NCBI GenBank assembly: GCA_947457075.1
Contig: CANGUG010000007.1
Coordinates: 1 to 64,000 of the forward strand
DNA from: Bacteroidota bacterium
Lineage (GTDB): Bacteria > Bacteroidota > Bacteroidia > Chitinophagales > Chitinophagaceae
Length of the DNA stretch: 64,000 nt
Direction: 5' to 3'
Part shown: in pieces, positions 27,801 to 39,197 of the stretch
Layout: the number at the start of each line of letters is the position of its first letter
Numbering within the stretch: position 1 is the first letter of the stretch
Notes under the pieces: generated by a model
Seen by the model: only the letters and a program-made list of their open reading frames with translations
Database searches by the model: none
Told to the model about the DNA's origin: nothing
Translations under genes and position numbers: made by a program

Positions 27801-28727
27801 TTAGTTAAGTAACTCGCAAGGTTTTAAGCCTGTATGCTTTTTGAAAGCAGCTGAAAAATGGGAAATAGAAGAATACCCTAATAATGCTGAAACATCAGTA
27901 ACACTTAAGGATTTCTCATACAACAAATACTTTGCATGTTCCATTCTTTGTTGTTGGTAAAAATCAAATATAGTAGTGCCAAAAATTTCTTTAAACCCTT
28001 TCTTTAAATAGCACTCATTCATGGCTACTTTGCGACTCAATTCTTTAATCGTAATGGGGTCGCCAATATGTTGCAATAAAATTTCACGTGCTTGATAAAT
28101 ACTCTCCTTTCCACGATCGTCTGCTAAAAATTTACAAGTAAACCCTTCTTCTTTTTCATCATCTACAATTACATCCAAGCTTTGCAATAGCAATTCATGA
28201 ATTTTTGCATTGATAAAAATATTCTCTAAGGAACCTGTATAGCTATGGTTTAACACACCATCCAATGTTTTGCGCTTGCGGATACTTAAAGGAAATAATT
28301 TAGTAAACGCATTAGGATGTTTAAAAGCCAACACTTCATCCTTTGTGGTGGTTAATTTTACATTGTGTAAAAACTGATGTAAAAATGTACTTGTAAAATG
28401 GAAAGAAAACACATCCACTGTTCTCAATGGACCAGCACATTCTTCCGTGGGTAATTGATTGCAATCACCACAAATTTTATTGTCGCAATACCTATTACCA
28501 GAAATACAAAAACGCAATTCTAAAAAATTATCCTGGGGTTGGTCTTGATTAAAGTGATAGATAAACATACCCATGTCTTCGGTATTCCAGTTTTCTTGCG
28601 CATAGTATCGCTTGATGCTATATTGTGTGGAACCGGGTATATGCTGATCCTTATGCCATAACAAGGCCATTCCTGCAAATTCAGCAGGTTTATTTACTTG
28701 TTTTAATATGTCTAAAGCTTGTATCAC
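27801..28727 (-). CDS. AraC-family transcriptional regulator with a cysteine cluster
   Basis: About 308 residues. The C-terminal 100 residues hold two AraC helix-turn-helix motifs (TIKELSRKVAMNECYLKKGF and SVTDVSALLGYSSISHFSAAF). The N-terminal sensor region has five cysteines at about 74, 81, 86, 89 and 97 (FCISGNRYC, ICGDC, EECAG), which suggests metal or redox sensing. The gene starts with GTG: either at 28733, inside the -7 box TAATTTTG (28740-28733), or more likely at 28727, about 2 nt after the predicted transcription start. Target genes are unknown. Confidence 0.82.
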   Translation of the reverse strand: MIQALDILKQVNKPAEFAGMALLWHKDQHIPGSTQYSIKRYYAQENWNTEDMGMFIYHFNQDQPQDNFLELRFCISGNRYCDNKICGDCNQLPTEECAGPLRTVDVFSFHFTSTFLHQFLHNVKLTTTKDEVLAFKHPNAFTKLFPLSIRKRKTLDGVLNHSYTGSLENIFINAKIHELLLQSLDVIVDDEKEEGFTCKFLADDRGKESIYQAREILLQHIGDPITIKELSRKVAMNECYLKKGFKEIFGTTIFDFYQQQRMEHAKYLLYEKSLSVTDVSALLGYSSISHFSAAFKKHTGLKPCELLN

Positions 28728-28875
28728 AGTCACAAAATTAATGTATAAACATTAAAGCACCCCAAAAGGTTCAACCAAAGGAAAATTTAACCTGCAAAAA
28801 ATGACCAAATAATGACAATTAAGGCCCATTTATAATTATTTTTTCATAGGGACCCGAGTGCATAAAAAAAATGCC

Positions 28876-28915
28876 ATTTAAAGGCCATTTTTAGCCTCAT
28901 TTTTGGCCTTTAAAT
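28876..28915. repeat. 12-bp inverted repeat between the AraC gene and gyrB
   Basis: ATTTAAAGGCCA (28876-28887) and TGGCCTTTAAAT (28904-28915) are perfect arms separated by 16 nt. The site lies in the divergent intergenic space (28734-29036), about 70 bp upstream of the gyrB promoter. It could be a regulator site or an RNA hairpin. The rest of that space shows only the two promoter boxes. Confidence 0.7.
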
Positions 28916-28985
28916 AATTCACAGTGCATGGATTTTGGGGATAACTAAAACGGTTAAAATCGACTATCTCACTGCTTAATTTTCT

Positions 28986-31016
<2,031 letters not shown>

Positions 31017-31134
31017 ACCATGATTTAGGCCTAAAAAAGGTGTTTTTTAACAAAAAATCAATCTTAATCTAAAAGGAATCACAATAAATAACCTACTTTC
31101 AATTCAGCAATTTTAACACTAAAATTTATACAAA

Positions 31135-31341
31135 ATGGACACTTCAAAAATGATCAAAGCTTATTGCTTAAAAACAAAAGAAAAAAATGTACCAATGCAT
31201 GACGCTGTAATTACTAAAACTGCTAAAGGCGGTTACATGGCAGGCGGTCACGATGGTAAAGGAAATAAAATGGCTGCTATCATGAGCGAAGCAAATGCTT
31301 TAAAAGCAATTGCTGATGGTGTAGCTAAAAAAGGATTTTAG
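31135..31341 (+). CDS. Small conserved-looking protein of unknown function (68 aa)
   Basis: A 68-residue basic, alanine- and glycine-rich protein (MDTSKMIKAYCLKTKEKN, later TAKGGYMAGGHDGKG and SEANALKAIADGVAKKGF). The opening YCLKTKEK resembles the first strand of small zinc-ribbon proteins of the DUF5679 kind, but the second cysteine of each pair is missing. It has its own leader, 118 bp after gyrB, and a strong terminator, so it is likely a real, separately or jointly expressed gene. Function unknown. Confidence 0.65.
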   Translation: MDTSKMIKAYCLKTKEKNVPMHDAVITKTAKGGYMAGGHDGKGNKMAAIMSEANALKAIADGVAKKGF

Positions 31342-31400
31342 TTTTAACGCGTCCTTTACACAAATATAAGGGCACGCTAAATATCCTCTTATGAATTTTT

Positions 31401-31435
31401 CGAGGTCACCTTCAACGGTGGCCTCGATTTTTTTT
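31401..31435 (+). terminator. Intrinsic terminator after the 68-aa gene
   Basis: Stem CGAGGTCACC with GGTGGCCTCG (one G-T pair) around TTCAAC, then a T-run at 31428-31435 that overlaps the convergent mfd stop codon. Confidence 0.85.
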
Positions 31436-34400
31436 ATATGCTCATGATCCCATTGTACATTTTGGTCAATGTGCGATAACAAGCTTCCATTCCCTTAATA
31501 TCTTTAATAACGAGTATAAAAGTTTTTCCCACTTGTTTAAAGTGGGCATTGTTCATGGAAGTATTGGTAAAGGCTAATAAATTTTTGAAAGTATCACTTT
31601 CAAAATAAGGGGAATCAGGCCTATTTATAAAAAAGCAACGCATGGTCTCGTCCTTCAAGGTCATCTTCTCAAAACCTAATGCTATGGCTAATCTTCTACA
31701 TTGAATCGTTACAAATAAATCATTCACTGGAGCAGGTAAAGGACCAAATCGGTCCGTTAATTCCAATTTCATATTTGCTAATTCGGCATCATCCTCGGAC
31801 TGATCTAATCGCGTATATAAGGAAAGCCTTTCTCCTATATTTTCAACATAGCTATCCGGAATCATAATTTCCAAATCTGTATCAATGGTACAATCCGAAA
31901 CAAAATCGTCCTGCTTGCTAATTTCTTCTTGAAATAATTCCTGGAAGTCCGAACGTTTTAATTCCCTAACCGCTTCGGCTAAAATTTTCTGGTACATTTC
32001 AAACCCAATCTCTGCCATAAATCCACTTTGCTCACCACCTAATAAATTACCCGCTCCTCTAATATCTAAGTCCCGCATAGCAATTTGAAATCCACTTCCT
32101 AAATCACTAAACTGCTCGAGGGTTTGTAAGCGTTTTCTAGAATCGTCGGGTAAAGTACTTATGGGCGGTGCCAATAAATAGCAAAAGGCTTTTCTATTGC
32201 TACGTCCCACCCTTCCTCTTAATTGGTGTAAATCACTTAAACCAAAATGATGTGCATTGTTTACGATAATGGTATTTACATTAGGTATGTCCACCCCACT
32301 CTCTACTATATTGGTACATACCAGCACATCATACCTACGCTCAATAAAGTCTAAAATCTTTTCTTCTAACTGATGTCCTTCCAATTGTCCATGCGCAAAG
32401 CCAATACTTAAGTCCGGACATAATTTTTGAATCATTGCACACATTTCAGGCAATCCCTGTACGCGATTATGTATAAAAAATACTTGCCCTCCTCGCTCAG
32501 TTTCATAATAAATTGTTTCTCTAATCACATCCTCATGAAACACTTGTACTTCAGTATGTATAGGTTGTCTGTTAGCAGGAGCTGTGTTAATGATACTTAA
32601 GTCCCTTGCTCCCATTAAACTAAAATGCAGGGTTCTTGGAATAGGTGTTGCCGTAAGTGTTAAACAATCTACTGTCGTCCTCAAGGTTTTTAATTTCTCC
32701 TTATGGGCTACACCAAATTTTTGCTCCTCATCTATAATCATCAAACCTAAATCCTTAAAGCCCACTTCTTTTCCTAAAATACCATGCGTGCCTACCAATA
32801 TATCAATCTTGCCCTCTTTTACTTTTTCAATCGTTTCTTTTTTCTCCTTGGAAGATTTAAATCGATTGATATAATCCACTGTTACTGGAAAATCCTTTAA
32901 ACGCTCCTTAAATGTTTTATAATGTTGAAATGCCAAAATAGTGGTAGGAACCAATACCGCCACTTGTTTTCCATCAATGGCGGCTTTAAATGCAGCACGT
33001 ATGGCTACTTCGGTTTTTCCAAAACCTACGTCTCCACATACCAATCTATCCATAGGGGAAGCTTGCTCCATGTCCTTTTTCACATCGGCAATCGCTTTGG
33101 CCTGATCAATCGTGTCCTCATACATAAACGAAGCTTCCAATTCATGTATCATATAATTATCTGGCGTAAAAGCAAAGCCCGATTGTGCTTTACGATGTGC
33201 GTATAATTTAATTAAATCAAAAGCAATGGCTTTTACTTTAGCCTTGGTTTTGTCTTTTAATTTTACCCAAGCATCCGAACCTAATTTATTGACTTTAGGG
33301 GGTGCCCCTTCCTTACCAGTATATTTGGATATTTTATGCAATGAATTAATATTCACATATAAAATATCGCTGTCCTTATAAATGATGCGCACGGCTTCCT
33401 GCGTATGTCCATTCACCTCAATTTTTTGCAAACCACTATATACTCCAACGCCGTGATCGATATGGGTTACATAATCGCCGGGTTGTAAATCACGTAAAGT
33501 TCTTAAAGTAATGGCCTTGCTTTTACTATACGCTTGTTTTACTTTATACTTATGATAGCGTTGAAAAATTTGATGATCGGTATAACAAACCATTTTATGG
33601 TCATGGTCAATAAATCCTTCATGAATGCTTTTTACAATAGGTGTAAATTGAATATCTGTTTTTAAATCAGTAAAAATCGCATGTAATCTTTCTAATTGCT
33701 TTGCTTGTTCTGCAAATAAATATAAGGCATAGCCTTGCTTTTCTAATTCTTGCAAATTAGCAATCAAGTATTGAAATTGTCTATTGAAAGTAGGTTGAGA
33801 CTGTGTGTTAAAGGCAATTTTTTCTTGGGTTAAATGTGCATGAAATCCCCACTCTATAAGGGTATGAGCGCATAATCGCTTTTCGGTTGTTTCTACTTTT
33901 TCAAAATCATCAATATGCGATTCTTTTTTATGTGGATCCGCATCATCTGCTTTATTCATTGCAGCGTGATGCGTGACAAAGGTTTCCAAAGCTTCATATT
34001 GATCCAACCCTTTTTGCTTAGTCAATTCCCAATCCTTTAACCAAACAATGGTATCCGTGGCTAAAAAATCCAAAAGCGGAATTTTTTCGGTGTCCTCAAA
34101 TTGTGTTGTTACATTGGGGATGATATTTACTTGCAATAATTTTCTTTCGCTTAATTGCGAAGCAGGATCAAAAAGTCGAATACTATCTACTTCTTCCCCA
34201 AATAATTCGATACGATAGGGCTTTTCATTACCAAAAGAATAAATATCTAAAATGCCTCCTCTTAAAGCAAATTGTCCTGGCTCATAAACAAAATCAGTTC
34301 TTTCAAAACCATAATCAACCATTTGTTGCATTAATGCATTCAAGTTAAGATTGTCATTGGTTTTAATTTGAATAATATTTTGTTGCAAAGTTTTAGCCAA

Positions 34401-34823
34401 TACTACTTTTTCAAACAACGCTTCTGGATAAGTAACGATAATTTTTTTATTCCCACCCATTGAAATCTTGGTCAACGCCTCCGTTCTTAACATTACATGC
34501 GAAGGATTTAATACACTAAAATTATGAGGTGACTTAAATGAGGAGGGGAAATAAAATAAGTCTAAAGCTGCTGTTACACTCTCAATAGAATTAAAAAAAT
34601 AAGCTGCTTCTTCAGCGTCATTTAAAACAATTAAATGGTTTAAATGACTTGTTTTTTCATTGCTAAAAATAGATTGCAATACAAATGCTGCAGCCGAACC
34701 ATTTAAATTTTGAAGAAATACTTGAAAAGGATTTTCATTCCCATTGGACACAGCAATCCTGCCCACCAAATTATTTAGGAGGGGGGATTTTTGTAAACGC
34801 TCAAACAAAGATTGTTCATTCAT
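31434..34823 (-). CDS. mfd: Transcription-repair coupling factor Mfd
   Basis: A DNA translocase that removes stalled RNA polymerase and recruits UvrA. The 1129-residue protein has the UvrB-like N-terminal modules (EPGQFALRGGILDIYSF), the polymerase-interacting domain (GDYVTHIDHGVGVYSGLQ), superfamily 2 motor motifs (CGDVGFGKTEVA, IDEEQKFGV, TATPIPRTLHFSLMG, ATNIVESGVDIPN-like) and the C-terminal TRCF domain. It lies 35 bp after a lipoprotein gene but has its own -7 box in the gap. Confidence 0.96.
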   Translation of the reverse strand: MNEQSLFERLQKSPLLNNLVGRIAVSNGNENPFQVFLQNLNGSAAAFVLQSIFSNEKTSHLNHLIVLNDAEEAAYFFNSIESVTAALDLFYFPSSFKSPHNFSVLNPSHVMLRTEALTKISMGGNKKIIVTYPEALFEKVVLAKTLQQNIIQIKTNDNLNLNALMQQMVDYGFERTDFVYEPGQFALRGGILDIYSFGNEKPYRIELFGEEVDSIRLFDPASQLSERKLLQVNIIPNVTTQFEDTEKIPLLDFLATDTIVWLKDWELTKQKGLDQYEALETFVTHHAAMNKADDADPHKKESHIDDFEKVETTEKRLCAHTLIEWGFHAHLTQEKIAFNTQSQPTFNRQFQYLIANLQELEKQGYALYLFAEQAKQLERLHAIFTDLKTDIQFTPIVKSIHEGFIDHDHKMVCYTDHQIFQRYHKYKVKQAYSKSKAITLRTLRDLQPGDYVTHIDHGVGVYSGLQKIEVNGHTQEAVRIIYKDSDILYVNINSLHKISKYTGKEGAPPKVNKLGSDAWVKLKDKTKAKVKAIAFDLIKLYAHRKAQSGFAFTPDNYMIHELEASFMYEDTIDQAKAIADVKKDMEQASPMDRLVCGDVGFGKTEVAIRAAFKAAIDGKQVAVLVPTTILAFQHYKTFKERLKDFPVTVDYINRFKSSKEKKETIEKVKEGKIDILVGTHGILGKEVGFKDLGLMIIDEEQKFGVAHKEKLKTLRTTVDCLTLTATPIPRTLHFSLMGARDLSIINTAPANRQPIHTEVQVFHEDVIRETIYYETERGGQVFFIHNRVQGLPEMCAMIQKLCPDLSIGFAHGQLEGHQLEEKILDFIERRYDVLVCTNIVESGVDIPNVNTIIVNNAHHFGLSDLHQLRGRVGRSNRKAFCYLLAPPISTLPDDSRKRLQTLEQFSDLGSGFQIAMRDLDIRGAGNLLGGEQSGFMAEIGFEMYQKILAEAVRELKRSDFQELFQEEISKQDDFVSDCTIDTDLEIMIPDSYVENIGERLSLYTRLDQSEDDAELANMKLELTDRFGPLPAPVNDLFVTIQCRRLAIALGFEKMTLKDETMRCFFINRPDSPYFESDTFKNLLAFTNTSMNNAHFKQVGKTFILVIKDIKGMEACYRTLTKMYNGIMSI

Positions 34824-34833
34824 ACCAACCCCG

Positions 34834-34841
34834 CAAAGATA
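34834..34841 (-). promoter_or_regulatory. -7 promoter box of mfd
   Basis: TATCTTTG on the minus strand; transcription start near 34830 gives a 7-nt leader. Confidence 0.55.
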
Positions 34842-34858
34842 CCATTCCTATTCTTACT

Positions 34859-35320
34859 TTACTGAGAATTTGTACTTCCGCGTACAATAATATCTAAATT
34901 CGTAGGCGTATCTGCCTTAATTTCAAATAAGGCGGTCCATGCAGTTCCAGAAAAAAAAGGAATATAATATGCATTCTCAGCCCTTACAAAAACGCTGTAC
35001 TTCCCTGGCTTTAATCTTGCGTTAAATTGTCCCATGGAATTAGATTGAATGGTCGTAATTGAATCGCCATTAATTCGGCTACAAAAAGAACCGGTCAAGC
35101 TATCCAATTGATTGAGTTGAGTGGCTTTATAAATATGTAAACTAGTGGCCATGGGCGCACCTTTTCCACTACCCCTGCCATTTCCGGGCATTGAGTTGAA
35201 TTTTTGTTCATATATCGAACCTATAAAATTGGGTTTATCTTGAACAATTTGCTGACTTTTACAGGAAAATAGAGGGAAAAAGAGGCTTCCCATGATACAA
35301 TAGCTTATCCATTTATTCAT
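34859..35320 (-). CDS. Lipoprotein with a carboxypeptidase-regulatory-like fold
   Basis: 153 residues with a lipoprotein signal (FFPLFSCKSQQ, Cys at about 20), a Gly/Ser/Asn-rich linker (NSMPGNGRGSGKGAP) and a C-terminal beta-sandwich region (MGQFNARLKPGKYSVFVRAEN) that reads like a carboxypeptidase regulatory-like or transthyretin-type domain. A surface or periplasmic role is likely; no specific function can be given. It precedes mfd on the minus strand and is divergent from the subtilase gene. Confidence 0.65.
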   Translation of the reverse strand: MNKWISYCIMGSLFFPLFSCKSQQIVQDKPNFIGSIYEQKFNSMPGNGRGSGKGAPMATSLHIYKATQLNQLDSLTGSFCSRINGDSITTIQSNSMGQFNARLKPGKYSVFVRAENAYYIPFFSGTAWTALFEIKADTPTNLDIIVRGSTNSQ

Positions 35321-35415
35321 AGCAAGAATTTATATAAAAATACACTAAAATATACCGAGATTTCATTGTATTTTTAAAGGAACTAAATTGTCTTTCGTCA
35401 TATTAATACAATATA

Positions 35416-38400
35416 ATGCTTAAATCATTTTTTTTACTTGCAGTAAGTAGTTTTATGCTGAGCAGTGTTTTTGCACAAACTGAAACTAAAAAAACTTTAT
35501 TGAACAATACAGCAAAAGCACTTGAAGCAACCTCAAGGGCCAGTTTTACTGAAGCCATTATTAAATCAAAAGAAAAGGGTTGGCCTGTTCAATATAAATC
35601 GGGCAAAAATCAAGTAGTAAGTCTAATGGGTGTTGATGCTGCTGGGCAACCCATTTACTATACCACCTATAATGATCCTGTGCATGCCATTACGGTAAAC
35701 ACAAATCAATTGTGGCCTGGAGGAATTACCGGTTTTAATTTAAGTGGTTCTAGTGATAGTATCACCAATCGAATTGGTGTATGGGATGAATCTTCCCCCA
35801 AACTAACGCATAAAGAATTTGCCGGACGACTTACCTTAAAAGACAACGCGAGTAAAGTGGTGGATCATCCTACCCATGTAGCTGGTATTGTTATAGGGAA
35901 AGGGGTTAACCCATTGGCAAAAGGAATGGCATATGGCGTAAAAGGTGCATTCGCCTATGATTGGAACAATGACGAAGCAGAAATGGCCAACGCCGCTGCA
36001 GCTGGCTTATTAATTTCGAATCATTCTTATGGCACAGTAGCTGGCTGGGATTACAATAGTGATTCTTCTAGATGGGAATACAATGGAAGATGGAACGAAA
36101 AAGAAGATTATAGATTTGGACTTTATGAATCAGGTGCACAAACCTTTGATTCTATCGCATATAACGCGCCTTTTTATTTAATTGTAAAGTCTGCTGGGAA
36201 TAACCGAAACAGCACAGGGCCAGCGGTTGGAAGTGTTTACTGGAGAAGAGATCAAAGTGGGAAAATGTACAACGCTGGCAATCGACCTGATAGTTTAAGC
36301 AGTAATAATTCATTTGGTATTCTTCCAACAGAAGCAAACGCAAAAAATATTTTAACCGTAGGTGCCATAGGACAAATAAGTGCTGGCTACCAAAAACCTA
36401 GCGATGCAGTTGTCACCAATTTTAGTTCATGGGGACCCACCGATGACGGTAGAATTAAACCCGATATTGTGACACAAGGTTTATCGGTTTACTCTTCCAT
36501 GAGCGCCAACGACTCAAGTTATGCATACTTAAGTGGAACTTCAATGGCTGCCCCTGGTGCAGCAGGATCACTTTTATTGTTACAAGAATTAAGTCAAAGA
36601 TTGAGTCCTAATAAATTTATTAGATCAGCTACAGTCAAAGCACTTGCTATTCATACAGCAAATGAAGCAGGAGCTGCTCCGGGACCTGATTATAAACACG
36701 GCTGGGGCATTTTAAACAACGCAGAAGCTGCCACTGTTTTAAGCAATGCATTAACGAGCAATAATGGCGCAACGAGTAGCGACTTGGTTTACGAAAATAA
36801 TTTACAAAATGGGCAAACAGCCAATTATACCATTATCGCTTCAGGCAACAAACCACTTAAAGCTACCCTGGTATGGACCGATGTAAAAGGAACATCTTCC
36901 AGTGTATTGAATGATACCACTCGCCGATTGGTAAATGATTTAGATTTAGTCATTAAAAGAGGGACGGAAATTTTTTATCCTTGGATATTAAACAGCGCCG
37001 CTCCTGATAATGCTGCAACACGAGGAATAAACAATGTTGACAATGTTGAAAAAGTAGAATTAGATTCAACCCTTGTTGGCAATACTTACACAATAAGCAT
37101 TAACCACAAAGGAACTTTAGACAGAGGACAACAAGCCTTCTCTTTAATCATCAGCGGTTCGGGGGGAACAAGCTATTGTGCATCTACTGCCTCTTCTGCT
37201 GCAGGCACAAAAATAGACAGTATCAGTATCAATAATATTCAGTTTACCAACAATACCACTAATCAATATATTGACAATTCAAAACTGTTTGTTAATGGTG
37301 AGCCAAGTGGAAATTTGTCCGTATTCATTAAATTAAATAGTGTTGACGCTTCTAACAATACCCGTTTTGTAAAAGGATTTATTGACTTTAACAACAATGG
37401 CGTTTTTGAAAGCAATGAGACCTCTTTTACTAGTACGGGTATATTGAATGGCAACTATACGACTACTGTTACTTTACCCAATAACTTAACCAATGGGAAA
37501 TTAATGAAACTGCGTATCGTTGCGATGGAAACCAATAATAGTGCCAATGTAAATGCTTGCGGCACTTATGCTATTGGTGAGACGCAGGATTACACTTTAA
37601 GAGTGATTAATGCATCCAATGACATTCAAGTTGCTGAGGTTATTAATCCTACTGGGGGCGTTTGTAAGAAGAATGCACAGTATATTACTATAAAATTGGT
37701 TAACAATGGATCTACCAATCAAAGTAATATCCCCTTAAGTTTAGAAGTTAAAAAAGGAAATACTACAATATTAAATGTGAATGAAACATTTACTGGAAGA
37801 CTCAATGGAATGGAAAACATGACCTATACTTTCCAAAAGCCAATTGCGATAGATCCAAGCTCAACCTATACCATTACAGCATCCGCCAATATTGTGAATG
37901 ACCAAAAAGCAAGTAACAATTCTTTGAGTGTAAATGTGGTGAGTGCATCTGATTTAACTCCGCCAACAGGTAATGCGGTGGTATGTAATAACGTTCTTCG
38001 ATTAGCAGTCAATAATCCAGTTACAGGAACTAACTATTTCTGGTATGATACCACTGCTTTGTACAATCCTATTGGAATTGGAAATATTGTCAGTTCCACT
38101 TCTACTGCTAATAGAGTGTATTTAAGTCAGGGTTATCAAGCAACATTGCCTCCATTTACCAATACAAGTTTAGGAACTGGAAGTTATAATAGTTTTAATG
38201 GTAATTACATGAAAATAAATGCCACAGCAGCTGTTACCATTGAAACAACAAAATTATATTCTGGCTATCCTGGTAAAGTTGATTTTATATTAGGCACTTT
38301 AGGAACAGTGAACACCGATGGAAGCTTTACCTATTTCCCTATTCAAACTGTTTCTTTAAATATTCCTGCAAGTAGTCCAATGCCTGCACCAGGCGCTTCC

Positions 38401-39183
38401 CCATTTGTGGCAGGTGATACAGGAAGGATTTATGCTTTAAATTTAAAAATCCCTCAAGCTGGTGATTATATTATATTAACAAAATGCGATAGTGCTTCTT
38501 TATTCAGAAACAATAATGCAACAGACCCAACCTATCCGCTAGGTCCAAATAAAATAATTAGTTATACAGGCAATAGTGTTGGTCCTTCATCGGGTAGTAA
38601 TTTCCAGAATTTCTTTTACTTCTTTTATAATACCCAAGTGAGCAGCAATGATTGCAGAAGCAGTGCCACCCTTATTAATATCACGCCCAATACCAAACCT
38701 GAAATAACTAGATCAGGTGATTCCTTAATAAGTAGCGCAGGCAGTACTTACCAATGGTATATGAACGATATATTGATTCAAGGAGCCACCAATCGATCCT
38801 ATAAACCAACTCAAAATGCGATGTACAAAGTGGCAACGATTGCGGGAGATTGTCAAAATATTTCAGATAATAGGCTAATTTTGGTGACGGATGTTACAGA
38901 AGCGAATGCAAAAGAGATAAGCCTAAGAATTACTTCAACCGATTTTGTTGAAAATTTAGTTAGAGGAAACTCATTTTATGTTCAATTTAGCAATATTCAA
39001 ACCCAAGGAATTTCATTAGAAATGATTAATTCAATGGGAGAAAGGGTTTTCCGAAAAGAAAACTTGATAAACCAAAGAGCTCCACAACAAGTAAATATTG
39101 CTAGCTTAAATGCTGGGATTTATTTTGTCAGAATTTATGCAAACAATAAAGTATATATTCAAAGAGTTTTTATAACTAAATAA
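35416..39183 (+). CDS. Secreted subtilisin-like (S8) protease with GEVED and type IX sorting domains
   Basis: A 1255-residue exported protein: signal peptide 1-20 (SSVFA|Q), S8 peptidase with catalytic Asp124 (GVWDESS), His154 (HPTHVAG) and Ser376 (LSGTSMAAP), a jelly-roll P-domain-like region, a GEVED repeat at about 650-735 (VKGFIDFNNNGVFESNE to GETQDYTLRV), Ig-like strands, and a C-terminal type IX sorting domain (about 1175-1255, ending AGIYFVRIYANNKVYIQRVFI). It should be exported by the type IX system and processed by PorU. The stop is 14 bp before the reductase gene. Confidence 0.9.
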   Translation: MLKSFFLLAVSSFMLSSVFAQTETKKTLLNNTAKALEATSRASFTEAIIKSKEKGWPVQYKSGKNQVVSLMGVDAAGQPIYYTTYNDPVHAITVNTNQLWPGGITGFNLSGSSDSITNRIGVWDESSPKLTHKEFAGRLTLKDNASKVVDHPTHVAGIVIGKGVNPLAKGMAYGVKGAFAYDWNNDEAEMANAAAAGLLISNHSYGTVAGWDYNSDSSRWEYNGRWNEKEDYRFGLYESGAQTFDSIAYNAPFYLIVKSAGNNRNSTGPAVGSVYWRRDQSGKMYNAGNRPDSLSSNNSFGILPTEANAKNILTVGAIGQISAGYQKPSDAVVTNFSSWGPTDDGRIKPDIVTQGLSVYSSMSANDSSYAYLSGTSMAAPGAAGSLLLLQELSQRLSPNKFIRSATVKALAIHTANEAGAAPGPDYKHGWGILNNAEAATVLSNALTSNNGATSSDLVYENNLQNGQTANYTIIASGNKPLKATLVWTDVKGTSSSVLNDTTRRLVNDLDLVIKRGTEIFYPWILNSAAPDNAATRGINNVDNVEKVELDSTLVGNTYTISINHKGTLDRGQQAFSLIISGSGGTSYCASTASSAAGTKIDSISINNIQFTNNTTNQYIDNSKLFVNGEPSGNLSVFIKLNSVDASNNTRFVKGFIDFNNNGVFESNETSFTSTGILNGNYTTTVTLPNNLTNGKLMKLRIVAMETNNSANVNACGTYAIGETQDYTLRVINASNDIQVAEVINPTGGVCKKNAQYITIKLVNNGSTNQSNIPLSLEVKKGNTTILNVNETFTGRLNGMENMTYTFQKPIAIDPSSTYTITASANIVNDQKASNNSLSVNVVSASDLTPPTGNAVVCNNVLRLAVNNPVTGTNYFWYDTTALYNPIGIGNIVSSTSTANRVYLSQGYQATLPPFTNTSLGTGSYNSFNGNYMKINATAAVTIETTKLYSGYPGKVDFILGTLGTVNTDGSFTYFPIQTVSLNIPASSPMPAPGASPFVAGDTGRIYALNLKIPQAGDYIILTKCDSASLFRNNNATDPTYPLGPNKIISYTGNSVGPSSGSNFQNFFYFFYNTQVSSNDCRSSATLINITPNTKPEITRSGDSLISSAGSTYQWYMNDILIQGATNRSYKPTQNAMYKVATIAGDCQNISDNRLILVTDVTEANAKEISLRITSTDFVENLVRGNSFYVQFSNIQTQGISLEMINSMGERVFRKENLINQRAPQQVNIASLNAGIYFVRIYANNKVYIQRVFITK

Positions 39184-39197
39184 TTAAAAGGCATTTT

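Noticed and set aside
31024-31035. 12-bp palindrome TTTAGGCCTAAA just after the gyrB stop
   Set aside because: It has no loop or T-run to act as a terminator and is short enough to be chance in AT-rich DNA.
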